Assembly (NCBI RefSeq): GCF_009805705.1
Contig: NZ_VSMB01000013.1
Coordinates: 45,742 to 109,741, forward strand
Direction of reading: 5' to 3'
DNA length: 64,000 nt
Source of the DNA: Ruania rhizosphaerae
GTDB taxonomy: Bacteria > Actinomycetota > Actinomycetes > Actinomycetales > Beutenbergiaceae
Part shown: positions 1 to 7,956 of the stretch, one piece after another
How the letters are laid out: every line of letters starts with the position of its first letter
How positions within the stretch are numbered: the first letter of the stretch is position 1
The notes under the pieces: generated by a model
Databases searched by the model: none
Told to the model about the DNA's origin: nothing
Seen by the model: the letters and a program-made list of their open reading frames with translations, nothing else
Program-made: the position numbers and the translations under genes

Positions 1-175
1 GGAGGCGCGAGATGTCGCCGAGGTCGTGGCGACGATCGAGGCAGCGGGCGGGCCGGCTGATCGGACGGCGTTCGCCTCCTGCAATCGCACCTGCGAGATG
101 GGCATGAGTCGCGCCACGGGTCAGGACTATGAGCACGTGCTGGAGACGCTGGCCAGGGTGACCCGGCCGGCGTAG
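1..175 (+). CDS. C-terminal end of an unidentified protein (partial)
   Basis: The last 57 codons of a gene that begins before the window; reading from position 2 it runs open to a TAG at 173-175. The visible tail carries two cysteines in a CNRTC pattern, a MGMSRATGQDYEHV stretch and ends LARVTRPA. The reading frame has the G/C third positions expected of a coding region here. I do not recognise the family from so little sequence, and no start codon or upstream neighbour is visible. Confidence 0.5.
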   Translation, partial: EARDVAEVVATIEAAGGPADRTAFASCNRTCEMGMSRATGQDYEHVLETLARVTRPA

Positions 176-195
176 AAGGGGCGCCCCCACCGAAC

Positions 196-262
196 AACCG
201 AGAAGGGGCCGAACTTTCGACCCCTTCTCGGTTCAGGGGTGCAAAGTTCGGCCCCTTCTCGG
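196..262. repeat. Nested intergenic palindrome, GGGGCCGAA family
   Basis: A perfect 20-base inverted repeat (ccgagaaggggccgaacttt at 198-217 against its complement at 243-262) encloses a third, near-perfect copy of the complement (219-234). It lies between a gene ending at 175 and one ending at 325 on the other strand, so it could serve as a bidirectional terminator. A related palindrome with the same ggggccgaa arm lies at 6117-6167, which suggests a dispersed repeat rather than a purely local hairpin. Confidence 0.7.
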
Positions 263-324
263 GGTCGGTTGGCGCGGATCGACCGTCGAGCCGGAGCCGA
301 GGTCGGGCCAGTCACCTCGTGCGA

Positions 325-978
325 TCAGGCGTAGGTCGTGCGGCCCTGGTCGAACCAGGCCCGGGCGCGGAACAGCAGACCGCATGCGACCGCAACCCAG
401 AGCAGGCCGACGACTCCTCCGCCGCCAGCACCGGAGACCATGCTGATGACGGTCATGATCAGGTAGATCGCGCCGAGCGCCAGCAGACCGTACAAGCCGA
501 CCTTGCTGCGGCGGAACGCCAGCACGGCGAGCACGATCGCGGCGATCCCGATCACGAGGAAGATGCCGCCGAACGCGGGCATCATGTCGATCATGTCGCG
601 CGGGAGTCCGGCATCAGCCATCTCGTCGGCCATTCCGGATGCTCCGAGGAGCACGAATCCGATGACGACGAGGAATGCGCTGCCCACCCAGGTCATGATC
701 GCTGCCGCGGTCACGCCACCAGGGCGTGCATCCGGCGTGGTGGAGCCGGAGGTGCCGTAGGTGCTGTACTCACCCGCGGCCGGTGCCGTCGGGGCCATGG
801 GCGGCATTGCCCGATCCGTGCCGGGGCCTGGCCCCTGCGCGGCGTAGGGCGGTGCTGCGGGAGGCGCCTGGGGTGTGTTCGGGTCGGCCTGACTGGGGCC
901 GGTGCCATAGCTTGGTCGATTCGGGTCCGGCTGCTGCTGCGTGTTGTACGGGTCGTTCGGCTGATTCGGATTCGACAT
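325..978 (-). CDS. Small membrane protein with proline-rich cytoplasmic N-terminus
   Basis: A 217-residue protein. Residues 1 to about 90 are rich in Pro, Gln, Asn and Gly (low complexity, starting MSNPNQPNDPYNTQQQ). Four hydrophobic segments follow: two before and two after a short RRSKVG loop, ending in a tail RARAWFDQGRTTYA. Proteins of this plan are common in actinobacteria and resemble DUF4064/DUF4190-like small membrane proteins, but no catalytic motif is present and function is unknown. It is alone on this strand; the next gene upstream stops 229 bases away. Confidence 0.75.
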   Translation of the reverse strand: MSNPNQPNDPYNTQQQPDPNRPSYGTGPSQADPNTPQAPPAAPPYAAQGPGPGTDRAMPPMAPTAPAAGEYSTYGTSGSTTPDARPGGVTAAAIMTWVGSAFLVVIGFVLLGASGMADEMADAGLPRDMIDMMPAFGGIFLVIGIAAIVLAVLAFRRSKVGLYGLLALGAIYLIMTVISMVSGAGGGGVVGLLWVAVACGLLFRARAWFDQGRTTYA

Positions 979-1097
979 GTGTGGTCACCCTCTTCGTTCT
1001 CGTCCTGCCACGGTACGGCGCCTGAGCAGGGCTTGCCATCGGCACTGTGGGGGAGAACTGCCCACCCGTCTCCGCCACGCGGTGGATCCTGGCTGCC

Positions 1098-1127
1098 ATC
1101 GGGACCTATCGGGACCTATCGGGACGT
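1098..1127. repeat. Three tandem copies of a 10-bp unit
   Basis: The unit atcgggacct occurs at 1098-1107 and 1108-1117, and with one change at 1118-1127. The spacing equals about one helical turn, so each unit faces the same side of the DNA. It lies about 120 bases upstream of the membrane-protein gene that starts at 978 on the minus strand and could be regulatory. The rest of 979-1207 shows nothing I can name. Confidence 0.6.
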
Positions 1128-1207
1128 CGCCAACTCGAACGTGTGAGTCGGCCCAGAAGGCACTCATCGCCCGGGCGCTGAGTCTGTCGACGCCACTGCC
1201 GAGCGGC

Positions 1208-1816
1208 TCACCCACCGTCGTCGGGATCGACCAACGGAACGAACCGGTACTCGCCTGCCGTCCGGCGATGGAAGGACTCCCTGGCCCGGTCGACCACGGT
1301 CATCGTGGTGCCGACCGGGATGACCATCCGGCCGCCGTCGGCAAGTTGATGGAGCAGCGCTGGGGGAAGCGTCGGCGTCGTGGCGGAGACGAGGATGCGG
1401 TGGTAGGGCGCCCCTTCCGGGCGGCCGAGCACATCCGAGCGAGCGGTGCGGATCCGAGCCCACGGCACCCCCGCGGCACGTACGTTCCTTCTGCCTATCC
1501 GCACCAGGGCCGGACGCACCTCCACCCCGTCCACCAGACCCTCCGGACCCACCAGGTGTGCGAGCAGCGCCGTGGTCCAGCCCGAACCACTGCCGAGGTC
1601 GAGTACGTGGGCCCCGCGGGGCACCGCAAGCAGCGCCAGCATCTGCCTGACCGTGCTGGGCTGGGAGCAGGTCTGTCCCTCGCCCAGGTGCACAGGCCGG
1701 TCCTCGCCCGCCTCAGCCCGTGCCGCGGACGGCAGGAACCACTCCCGCGGGGTAGCGGCGAACGCGGCGTCCAGCGCGGCCTGCGGGGTCGTCTCGAGAT
1801 CCTCGACCTTGTCCAT
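1208..1816 (-). CDS. Protein-L-isoaspartate O-methyltransferase-like protein
   Basis: A 202-residue class I SAM-dependent methyltransferase. The PCMT signature is visible: an LGEGQTCSQPSTV segment (family GQTISQP, which holds the isoaspartyl substrate), then motif I VLDLGSGSGWTTALLA for SAM, an acidic VDGVEV end of strand beta-2, and an RILVSAT segment. PCMT methylates damaged isoaspartyl residues for repair, though actinobacterial relatives can be used in secondary metabolism. The frame is open to 1915, but ATG at 1816 is preceded by GGGAAG at good spacing and starts the conserved fold, so it is preferred. Confidence 0.8.
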   Translation of the reverse strand: MDKVEDLETTPQAALDAAFAATPREWFLPSAARAEAGEDRPVHLGEGQTCSQPSTVRQMLALLAVPRGAHVLDLGSGSGWTTALLAHLVGPEGLVDGVEVRPALVRIGRRNVRAAGVPWARIRTARSDVLGRPEGAPYHRILVSATTPTLPPALLHQLADGGRMVIPVGTTMTVVDRARESFHRRTAGEYRFVPLVDPDDGG

Positions 1817-2085
1817 GCTCACTTCCCGGATCCCAGAATACCGATGAGGTCCAGCAGCCTCCCTCCGAGACGCTCGGATCGGTGCCCTGACCGAGGCCCG
1901 ACACCCGGTGTTCAACTTCGGGCGCCCGGCGCGTCACCGTTCGGCGAGACCGCGTTCACCACGTGCACCTAGCGTGCAGTGGTCGCGATCGGCGCCCCCT
2001 GCCTCGTGACACTTCTCCTGGCCCGGCAGCGCTCGCCCTGTCCGGGCTTGTCGCCGTGCCCAAGAACGCACCATCTAGGAGTGAT

Positions 2086-3582
2086 ATGACGTTGTCCACT
2101 GGCTCTCTTCGCGTATGGGGGGCGACCGTGGCGGGTCTTGCCCTCGTTGCGGGGGTACTCGGCGCCGGGATCGGTGGTGAGTCGGCGTCCGCCGACACCG
2201 TCACCGACGGCGCAGCGGTCGGAGAACCACAGACCGTCCTGATCGAGAGTACGCACGCGACCGGAAAGACGGCGGTGATCGCAGCGGAGGACATCCCGTT
2301 GTCCAGCCGGACGATCGCCACCGAACCGGATGCGCTGACCGCGCAGGTCGTGGTGATGTATCCGATCGCGGGAGCCTCGGACACGTTCGTGCTGACGAGT
2401 GCCGCGGGGGATGTGCTCGCTCGCGCCGAAGAGTCTCGCGCACTCGAGCTGCTGGACGTCACCCCGGTGGCAGCGGCGGCCAACGATCTGGCCACCTGGT
2501 CGGTCACAGAGCGAGATGACATCTCGATGCTCATCAACGGCCGCGCGCTCAACGGGAACGACGCCGCGCTGAACCTGTACGGCTGGAGTACCGCGGACGG
2601 TGCCGAGATCGGCACCTGGGACGCGGGCGACTTCGGTGGCAACGAGTCATGGCGCATCCACCCGGTGCAGGCAACCACGGAGACGGTCGGCCAGCTCGTC
2701 CTGCCCGGTTCCGTGCCCGACCTGCCTGACGCCGTCACTGCCGTCTACGGTTGGGGTGCCTCGGTCGAGGTGGAGGGTATCCACTGGGAGATGCCCGATG
2801 GCGCAGTGTGGAACGTCGACGGCGTCGTCGAGTTCGCAGGGTACGCAGACGGCCCCTACGGCGATACGGTCCGGGTCGATGCACGGTTCACGGTCGGGAC
2901 GGTCGGCGATGCGCTCGATAGCGAACTGAGGAGTTTCGCCGGAGTGCGGCTCGGCACGCTGCGTTCGCTCGCACCTCGCACGGTTGACCGCTCCGTGAGC
3001 GGCTCCGAGATGACTGTCGAGGCAGCCGTGCGTTGGGACTGGGATGCGATTGACCCCGAGGTACTCACCCGCGACGGTGAGTTCACGGTGCCCGCTGCTG
3101 CCGACCTCGGCTTTGCCGCGTCGCTGCACGTCACGCTGGCCCCTGCGTCCGAGGTGAATGTGCTGCGCGCCGGTGGCGTCCGGTCGTGGCGCCTGGCAGG
3201 CTCCGAGGATCTCAGTGGCCTCACCGACGGCGACCGTGATGCGGAAGCCTTCGGCGACTGGCGGTCCGGCGGTGCGGACAACCGCGTGAACCCGAACTGG
3301 GTCGCCTACTACTTCGAACGGCCCACGCAGGTTCATAGCGCCGCCCTGTACGAGTTCGCCGGGGCCGACAACATCGGCACGGTGACCTTCCAATGGCGCA
3401 ACATGCGCGGTGGCTGGGAAGACGTCTCCGTCGGAACGCTGACGAACGACGGCGAGCGGCTGCAGCTGGAAACGGAGTTCGAGCCCGTGACCGCAACGGG
3501 CTTTCGCGCGGTGATCGAGAACAAGTCGGACGCCTCTTGGATGCAGCTGGCGGAGTTCGAGGTCTGGGGTCCGGGACTGTGA
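2086..3582 (+). CDS. Secreted carbohydrate-binding protein (lectin-like, Ig-like and F5/8-type domains)
   Basis: A 498-residue exported protein. ATG at 2086 follows TAGGAG and opens a signal peptide (hydrophobic VWGATVAGLALVAGVLGAG, then ESASA-D). After about 100 residues of unassigned beta structure comes a ricin-B/R-type-lectin-like repeat (NGRALNGNDAALNLYGW ... ESWRIHPV), then a bacterial Ig-like group 4 domain (VPDLPDAVTAVYGWG ... DGVVEFAGYAD), and a C-terminal F5/8 type C (CBM32-like) domain ending LAEFEVWGPG. These modules normally decorate glycoside hydrolases such as beta-L-arabinofuranosidases, but no catalytic domain is present. It ends 14 bases before the metallophosphoesterase gene, probably as one operon. 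Confidence 0.7.
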   Translation: MTLSTGSLRVWGATVAGLALVAGVLGAGIGGESASADTVTDGAAVGEPQTVLIESTHATGKTAVIAAEDIPLSSRTIATEPDALTAQVVVMYPIAGASDTFVLTSAAGDVLARAEESRALELLDVTPVAAAANDLATWSVTERDDISMLINGRALNGNDAALNLYGWSTADGAEIGTWDAGDFGGNESWRIHPVQATTETVGQLVLPGSVPDLPDAVTAVYGWGASVEVEGIHWEMPDGAVWNVDGVVEFAGYADGPYGDTVRVDARFTVGTVGDALDSELRSFAGVRLGTLRSLAPRTVDRSVSGSEMTVEAAVRWDWDAIDPEVLTRDGEFTVPAAADLGFAASLHVTLAPASEVNVLRAGGVRSWRLAGSEDLSGLTDGDRDAEAFGDWRSGGADNRVNPNWVAYYFERPTQVHSAALYEFAGADNIGTVTFQWRNMRGGWEDVSVGTLTNDGERLQLETEFEPVTATGFRAVIENKSDASWMQLAEFEVWGPGL

Positions 3583-3596
3583 GGACACAACGATCC

Positions 3597-6101
3597 ATGA
3601 AGAAGACAATGGTGCGCTGGACGGCCGTGCTCGGGGCCGCTGCGACGGTTGCCGCGCTGGCGGCGCCCGTGACGGCGCAGGAGGCGCAGGCGGCTGAGGA
3701 CCCCGGTTCGCGGTTCACCGTCGCGGTGCTGCCGGACACGCAGTTCTATTCGCGCTACTCGGCCGAGCAGTTCATGCCGCGTTACGGCACCGACCCGTTC
3801 GAGGCGCAGACCACCTGGCTCGCCGGCAACGCCGAGGAGCTGAACGTCCGGTTCACCACGCACCTCGGTGACGTCGTGGACCAGGAGTGGGTGCCGGGGG
3901 AGTGGGAGGCCGGCGACCGGGCGATGCGCGTCCTGGACGAGGCAGGCATGGACTACTCGGTTCTGCCGGGCAACCACGACGTCGCGGACTGGGGCGCCCG
4001 GAGCTCGGAGAGCAACGCGGCGAACTACCTCGCGAACTTCCCCGCGAGCCGGCTCTCGGCCGACACCGTTGTCTCGACCCACCAGAACGGATACTCGAAT
4101 GCGCACGTGTTCGAGGCGGAAGGGCAACAGTTCCTCGTCCTCGCGATCGGCTGGAACGCCGAACCGGGAACCTGGGCGTGGGCGCAGTCGGTGCTCGATG
4201 CGAACCCGACGCTGCCGACGATTCTGACCTCGCACGCGATCATCGACATCGACAAGGCGACGGGCGAGCCGGCCGAGTTCTGGTTCGGGCAGGAGATGTG
4301 GGAGGAGCTGATCCGCTCCAACGACCAGATCTTCATCACCCTCAATGGACACTTCCACGGCCAGACCCGCCGCGTTCTCACCAACGACGCCGGCAACGAC
4401 GTGCACCAGATCCTGCTCGACTCGCAGATGGCCGCTGACGGCGGCAACGGGATCATGGCGATGATGGAGTTCGATCTGAGCAACGACCGGATCGACTTCG
4501 CCACGATCTCGCCGTGGGTGACGATGAAGGACGCCGAGACGTTGACTCCCTCGGACACCCCCGTGGTGAGCACACCGGAAGCGGACTTCTCCCTGGAGAT
4601 CGACTTCTCGGAGCGGTTCTCCTTCGCCGAGGGCTTCGGACCGGGTGAGGGCTCCTACGGCGACCTCTCCGAGCGGGCGAAGGAGATCGTCAGCGAGGGC
4701 TGGGACGGCGACGGCGGTGCTGACCTGCTCGTGCCGGCCGGTGCGCGGTCGGACTACATCGAGGTGCCGGGCACGCTTGCCCACTGGCGCTTCGGTGACC
4801 AGGAGGAAGGCATTCTGCCCGAGAACGCCAAGATCACCGACGAGACCGGGCAGAACCCGATGTACCGGCTTCCGGTCGATCAGATCAACGCCCCAGCGCA
4901 GGTCGAGGACGTCACCATCACGCGTGAGAACGCCCCGAGGCTCTCCGCCGACGCCTCCGCGGTGTGCTTCGCGGACGCCTCGCGCAGCACCGGGAACCTC
5001 AACTACCTGACCACCGAGTACGACGTACCCGTCACGCACGCCACATTCGAGGACGGGTACACGATCGAGTCCTACGTCTACCTCTCCGAGGAGTGGACTG
5101 TCGAGGACAACCAGTGGGGCGGATGGTTCTCGCGCACCGGCCGCCGCTCGGCCCTGCCCGTGGCCTGGGAGCAGTACGACTACACCATGGGCCCGGCGTT
5201 CTTCTCGGTCTCGAACCTGCGGGAGTTCCAGTGGGCAACCACGAACGGCACGCCGTGGACGAACACCGGTTCGCTGTGGTCCGGGGAGATCATGACCGGC
5301 AACTGGTACCACGTCGCTGCGGTGAACGACCCCGCCACGCATCGCACGACGATGTACGTCGACGGGGTGCCGGTGCTGCGCAATGCGACGAATCTGGACG
5401 GTATGACCTTCGCCCCCGGCTACCCGTGGGTGATCGGAACCGTGTTCAACTACGACGAGGCCTCGAACGGCTGGAACGGGTGCGTCGGCGAGACACGCAT
5501 CGTGGACCATCCGATCGACCCGACCCAGTTCCTCTACAACCGTGTGGACATCGACAGCGACTTCGCGGTCACGGACGCCCCGTCCGGGGAGCTCGTGGCA
5601 GGGTCGGAGGTCACTGGGCTGCAGGGCACCGGACGACCTGGATCGCAGGTCCGCATGACCGACGGCGCGGTGGGAGCTCGGGCAGCGGCCGAGACGACCG
5701 TCTCGGAAGATGGCACGTGGAGCCTGCAACTCGGGACGCCGATCTCCGCGGCAGGCAATCACGAGCTGACGGTCATGCCGAGCCTCGGCACGCGTGACGG
5801 CGAGGCAGCCACCGTCACGTTCTCGATCGCCGACGAGGGCTCGGGTGATGCCTCGAGCGACCCGGGCACCGGCGCGGACGCAGACGCGACCGGTGGGGGC
5901 GACGCATCGAATGGGGACGATGATCCCTCCGCGAACGGCAGCACGGGCGCGGACGACGCGGGCGATCCGGCTGCCGAGGACAATGGCGGACTGCCTTCCA
6001 CCGGCGCGTCGACGATCTTGTGGGTGATGCTGGTGGCCGGTGCACTGGCGATCGGGATCGGACTTGGGCTGCGCCGCCGGCGCGGGGTGGGTGCGATCTG
6101 A
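3597..6101 (+). CDS. Cell-wall-anchored metallophosphoesterase with LamG-like domain
   Basis: An 834-residue surface enzyme. A signal peptide (MKKTMVRW..., Ala-rich core, cleavage near AQEAQAAED) is followed by a calcineurin-type metallophosphoesterase domain whose metal-binding blocks are all visible: VLPDTQFYS, HLGDVVD, LPGNHDV, TSHAIID and LNGHFHG. A laminin-G/concanavalin-like domain follows (FEDGYTIESYVYL ... NWYHVAAV ... MYVDGVPV), then an Ig-like region, an Asp/Ser/Gly-rich spacer, LPSTG, a membrane segment and the tail RRRRG: a sortase signal. Substrate is unknown; the extracellular site and the lectin-like partner upstream suggest phosphodiester or phosphate release from a glycan-linked polymer. 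ATG at 3597 is chosen because it starts the signal peptide. Confidence 0.85.
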   Translation: MKKTMVRWTAVLGAAATVAALAAPVTAQEAQAAEDPGSRFTVAVLPDTQFYSRYSAEQFMPRYGTDPFEAQTTWLAGNAEELNVRFTTHLGDVVDQEWVPGEWEAGDRAMRVLDEAGMDYSVLPGNHDVADWGARSSESNAANYLANFPASRLSADTVVSTHQNGYSNAHVFEAEGQQFLVLAIGWNAEPGTWAWAQSVLDANPTLPTILTSHAIIDIDKATGEPAEFWFGQEMWEELIRSNDQIFITLNGHFHGQTRRVLTNDAGNDVHQILLDSQMAADGGNGIMAMMEFDLSNDRIDFATISPWVTMKDAETLTPSDTPVVSTPEADFSLEIDFSERFSFAEGFGPGEGSYGDLSERAKEIVSEGWDGDGGADLLVPAGARSDYIEVPGTLAHWRFGDQEEGILPENAKITDETGQNPMYRLPVDQINAPAQVEDVTITRENAPRLSADASAVCFADASRSTGNLNYLTTEYDVPVTHATFEDGYTIESYVYLSEEWTVEDNQWGGWFSRTGRRSALPVAWEQYDYTMGPAFFSVSNLREFQWATTNGTPWTNTGSLWSGEIMTGNWYHVAAVNDPATHRTTMYVDGVPVLRNATNLDGMTFAPGYPWVIGTVFNYDEASNGWNGCVGETRIVDHPIDPTQFLYNRVDIDSDFAVTDAPSGELVAGSEVTGLQGTGRPGSQVRMTDGAVGARAAAETTVSEDGTWSLQLGTPISAAGNHELTVMPSLGTRDGEAATVTFSIADEGSGDASSDPGTGADADATGGGDASNGDDDPSANGSTGADDAGDPAAEDNGGLPSTGASTILWVMLVAGALAIGIGLGLRRRRGVGAI

Positions 6102-6116
6102 TCGTTTCGCCCCTGA

Positions 6117-6206
6117 GGGGCCGAATGTTCGCCCCCTTCTCGCTGACGGGATCACACATTCGGCCCCCGGGGCCCCGGCGCCGCCGCTCCCGGGGCCCCG
6201 GCGCCG
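6117..6206. repeat. Palindrome plus GC-rich direct repeat downstream of the phosphoesterase gene
   Basis: ggggccgaatgt (6117-6128) pairs perfectly with acattcggcccc (6156-6167) and shares its ggggccgaa arm with the palindrome at 196-262. It is followed by two copies of ccggggccccggcgccg (6167-6183 and 6190-6206), each itself largely self-complementary. Placed between converging genes ending at 6101 and 6231, it may terminate both. Confidence 0.65.
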
Positions 6207-6230
6207 GCCCCGATCGCCGCGGCGCTGCTC

Positions 6231-7199
6231 TCAGGCGTCCTCGCGGACCGTGGGCGTATCACCGGGGCCGCCCGGGGCTCGGCCTCCTTCGTTTCCGCCT
6301 GCCGGTGCACCGCCGCCGCCCGTATCGGTGGTGGTGTCCACGCCAACGGTCAGAGTCACGGTGTACCCGGCAGCGACATCCCCGGTGACGGTGGCGAGCT
6401 GGCTAGCACCGCCGTCATCGGAGAAGACGTTGTCCGAGTCCAGGCTGACGCGGGCGAGATTGTCCACCGACGCCTCGTACCCCGCTTCGGCGTAGACGGT
6501 TTCGCAGACGTCCTGCGGGAGGGCCACCTGCGAGGTCGCGATGACGTTGGCGACGTCGGTGATGTTCTCCTGGTCCGGGTACACCTCGAAGTGGATGTGC
6601 GGCCAGCGTCCGTCGTAGCAGGCCGGGAAGATGCTGGTGTAGCTGACCAGGCCCGCCTCGTCGGCGATCTGTACTCCGCGCAGGAAGTTCTCCTCGGTCA
6701 CGCCTTCGGAGTACATCGAATACCCACCCTCACGGGTGCAGTGCCACACGTACACCGCCACACCTTCGAAGGGCGCGCCGTCGTCGGCGAGGTCCACGAT
6801 GGTCAGGTCGAGCGTCATCGGCACTCCCTCGGCCACCCCTGAGGACTCCCCGATGCTCGTGGTGATGTCACTGCGCACGATGCCGGATTCCTGCAGTACA
6901 TCGGGCCCGTTCGAGCCGTCGCCGGGGTAGGGGCCCGCCGTCTCCTCCGGAATCTCGGTCAGTGCGTCGGTACTGGACGTGGTGCTGCCCGCCGTGCCGC
7001 CGCCTGAACTGCCGGTATCGGTGACGGCGCTGCAGGCAACCAGACCGAATCCAGCCGCCCCGGCACCGAGAGCGCCGAGCATCGTCCGCCGCGACATCAG
7101 CGTGGCCACGTCGAACGCCAGGCCCTGGTCCACCACCTCCTCGTCCTGGTGGGGCAGAACCCGGCCCTCGTAGGTCCGCAGTGTCGGGGTGGAACTCAT
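6231..7199 (-). CDS. Tat-exported lipoprotein, intradiol ring-cleavage dioxygenase family
   Basis: A 322-residue protein. A twin-arginine signal (SRRTMLG, residues 36-42) leads into a hydrophobic stretch ending in the lipobox LVAC (Cys 56), so it is probably exported folded and lipid-anchored. The rest is the intradiol dioxygenase beta-sandwich: EIPEETAGPYPGDGSNGPDVLQ, YVWHC, and the iron-ligand block CYDGRWPHIHFEVYP supplying Tyr and two His. Cytoplasmic family members split catechols; exported ones act on unknown aromatic or phenolic compounds. The C-terminus is a Gly/Pro-rich tail. ATG 7199 follows GAGGAG; the longer upstream frame lacks such a site. Monocistronic as far as seen. Confidence 0.85.
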   Translation of the reverse strand: MSSTPTLRTYEGRVLPHQDEEVVDQGLAFDVATLMSRRTMLGALGAGAAGFGLVACSAVTDTGSSGGGTAGSTTSSTDALTEIPEETAGPYPGDGSNGPDVLQESGIVRSDITTSIGESSGVAEGVPMTLDLTIVDLADDGAPFEGVAVYVWHCTREGGYSMYSEGVTEENFLRGVQIADEAGLVSYTSIFPACYDGRWPHIHFEVYPDQENITDVANVIATSQVALPQDVCETVYAEAGYEASVDNLARVSLDSDNVFSDDGGASQLATVTGDVAAGYTVTLTVGVDTTTDTGGGGAPAGGNEGGRAPGGPGDTPTVREDA

Positions 7200-7328
7200 G
7201 GCGATCTCCTCGCGTTGTGACTGTCGGTGATGACGCCAGACGCTAGAGCGCGCATCTGTCGGCATACCGAGAGAACGCTGGGAGGTCCCTGAGCCCGGTC
7301 GAGGATCGCCACAAGGCCCGTAAGGGCG

Positions 7329-7847
7329 TCATCGGCTGGGCGCGGCAGCTCCCAGGATTCGGCGAAGTTCCGCCGTGTATCGCGGGCCCAGATCCACCTC
7401 ACGGCCGTGGTGGCGCCAGGTGATGAGATTCTCCGGCGAGAAGCGCCGGGCGCACGTCGCGCACGCCATCGGCCGCGTGGGTCGGCGATAGCGGCGGTGC
7501 ACGTGACCGGCGCGGCAGTGCCCCTCCCATGGGGCCGGCGGTGCGGGCGCGTCCGCCGGCAGGCACCGCTCGCCACTGGCGCCGATCTGGACGGCGATCG
7601 CCCGCCACCGGGGTCCGTGGCCAGTGCGGGGGCCGGCCAGGGCGTGGGCGATCTCATGCAGCACGGTGTCCCGGACCGCGGATTCCTCCAGCAGCGGGAT
7701 CAGGTGGCGGCTCAGGCTGATCGTGCGCCGGTCGTAGCGGCACAGTCCGGCCCGTCGGCGAGCAGAGTCCAGCGTCAGCCGCCAATCGGTCAGACCGTGC
7801 TGGTCGAGCAGGTCACGCCCCAGGGTCAGGGCTGCGTTCAGGTCCAC
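7329..7847 (-). CDS. SprT-like zinc metalloprotease-fold protein
   Basis: A 172-residue protein with the zincin motif HEIAH at residues 64-68 followed by GPRTGHGPRWR, the third-ligand region of the SprT/Spartan-like family. The second half holds Cys/His pairs (GHCRAGH, CATCARRF) that look like a zinc ribbon. SprT-like proteins in bacteria are poorly characterised; eukaryotic Spartan removes DNA-protein crosslinks. Starts with GTG after GGAGG. It stands just downstream of hrpA on the same strand, 109 bases apart. Confidence 0.8.
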   Translation of the reverse strand: MDLNAALTLGRDLLDQHGLTDWRLTLDSARRRAGLCRYDRRTISLSRHLIPLLEESAVRDTVLHEIAHALAGPRTGHGPRWRAIAVQIGASGERCLPADAPAPPAPWEGHCRAGHVHRRYRRPTRPMACATCARRFSPENLITWRHHGREVDLGPRYTAELRRILGAAAPSR

Positions 7848-7956
7848 GTGCCTCCGCCTATCGTCGCGCTGTATCTGTCAGGGACGGTATCGGTACCCGC
7901 CGACATCGAGCCACGCGGGTGCCGATCTCGGTTCGCGGGTGCCCACCGCGCAGCGC

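Noticed and set aside
3333..6155. Long open frame (about 940 codons) on the minus strand opposite the phosphoesterase
   Set aside because: It is antisense to a protein with clear domains and signals; its translation is Arg/His/Val-rich low-complexity sequence typical of high-GC shadow frames.
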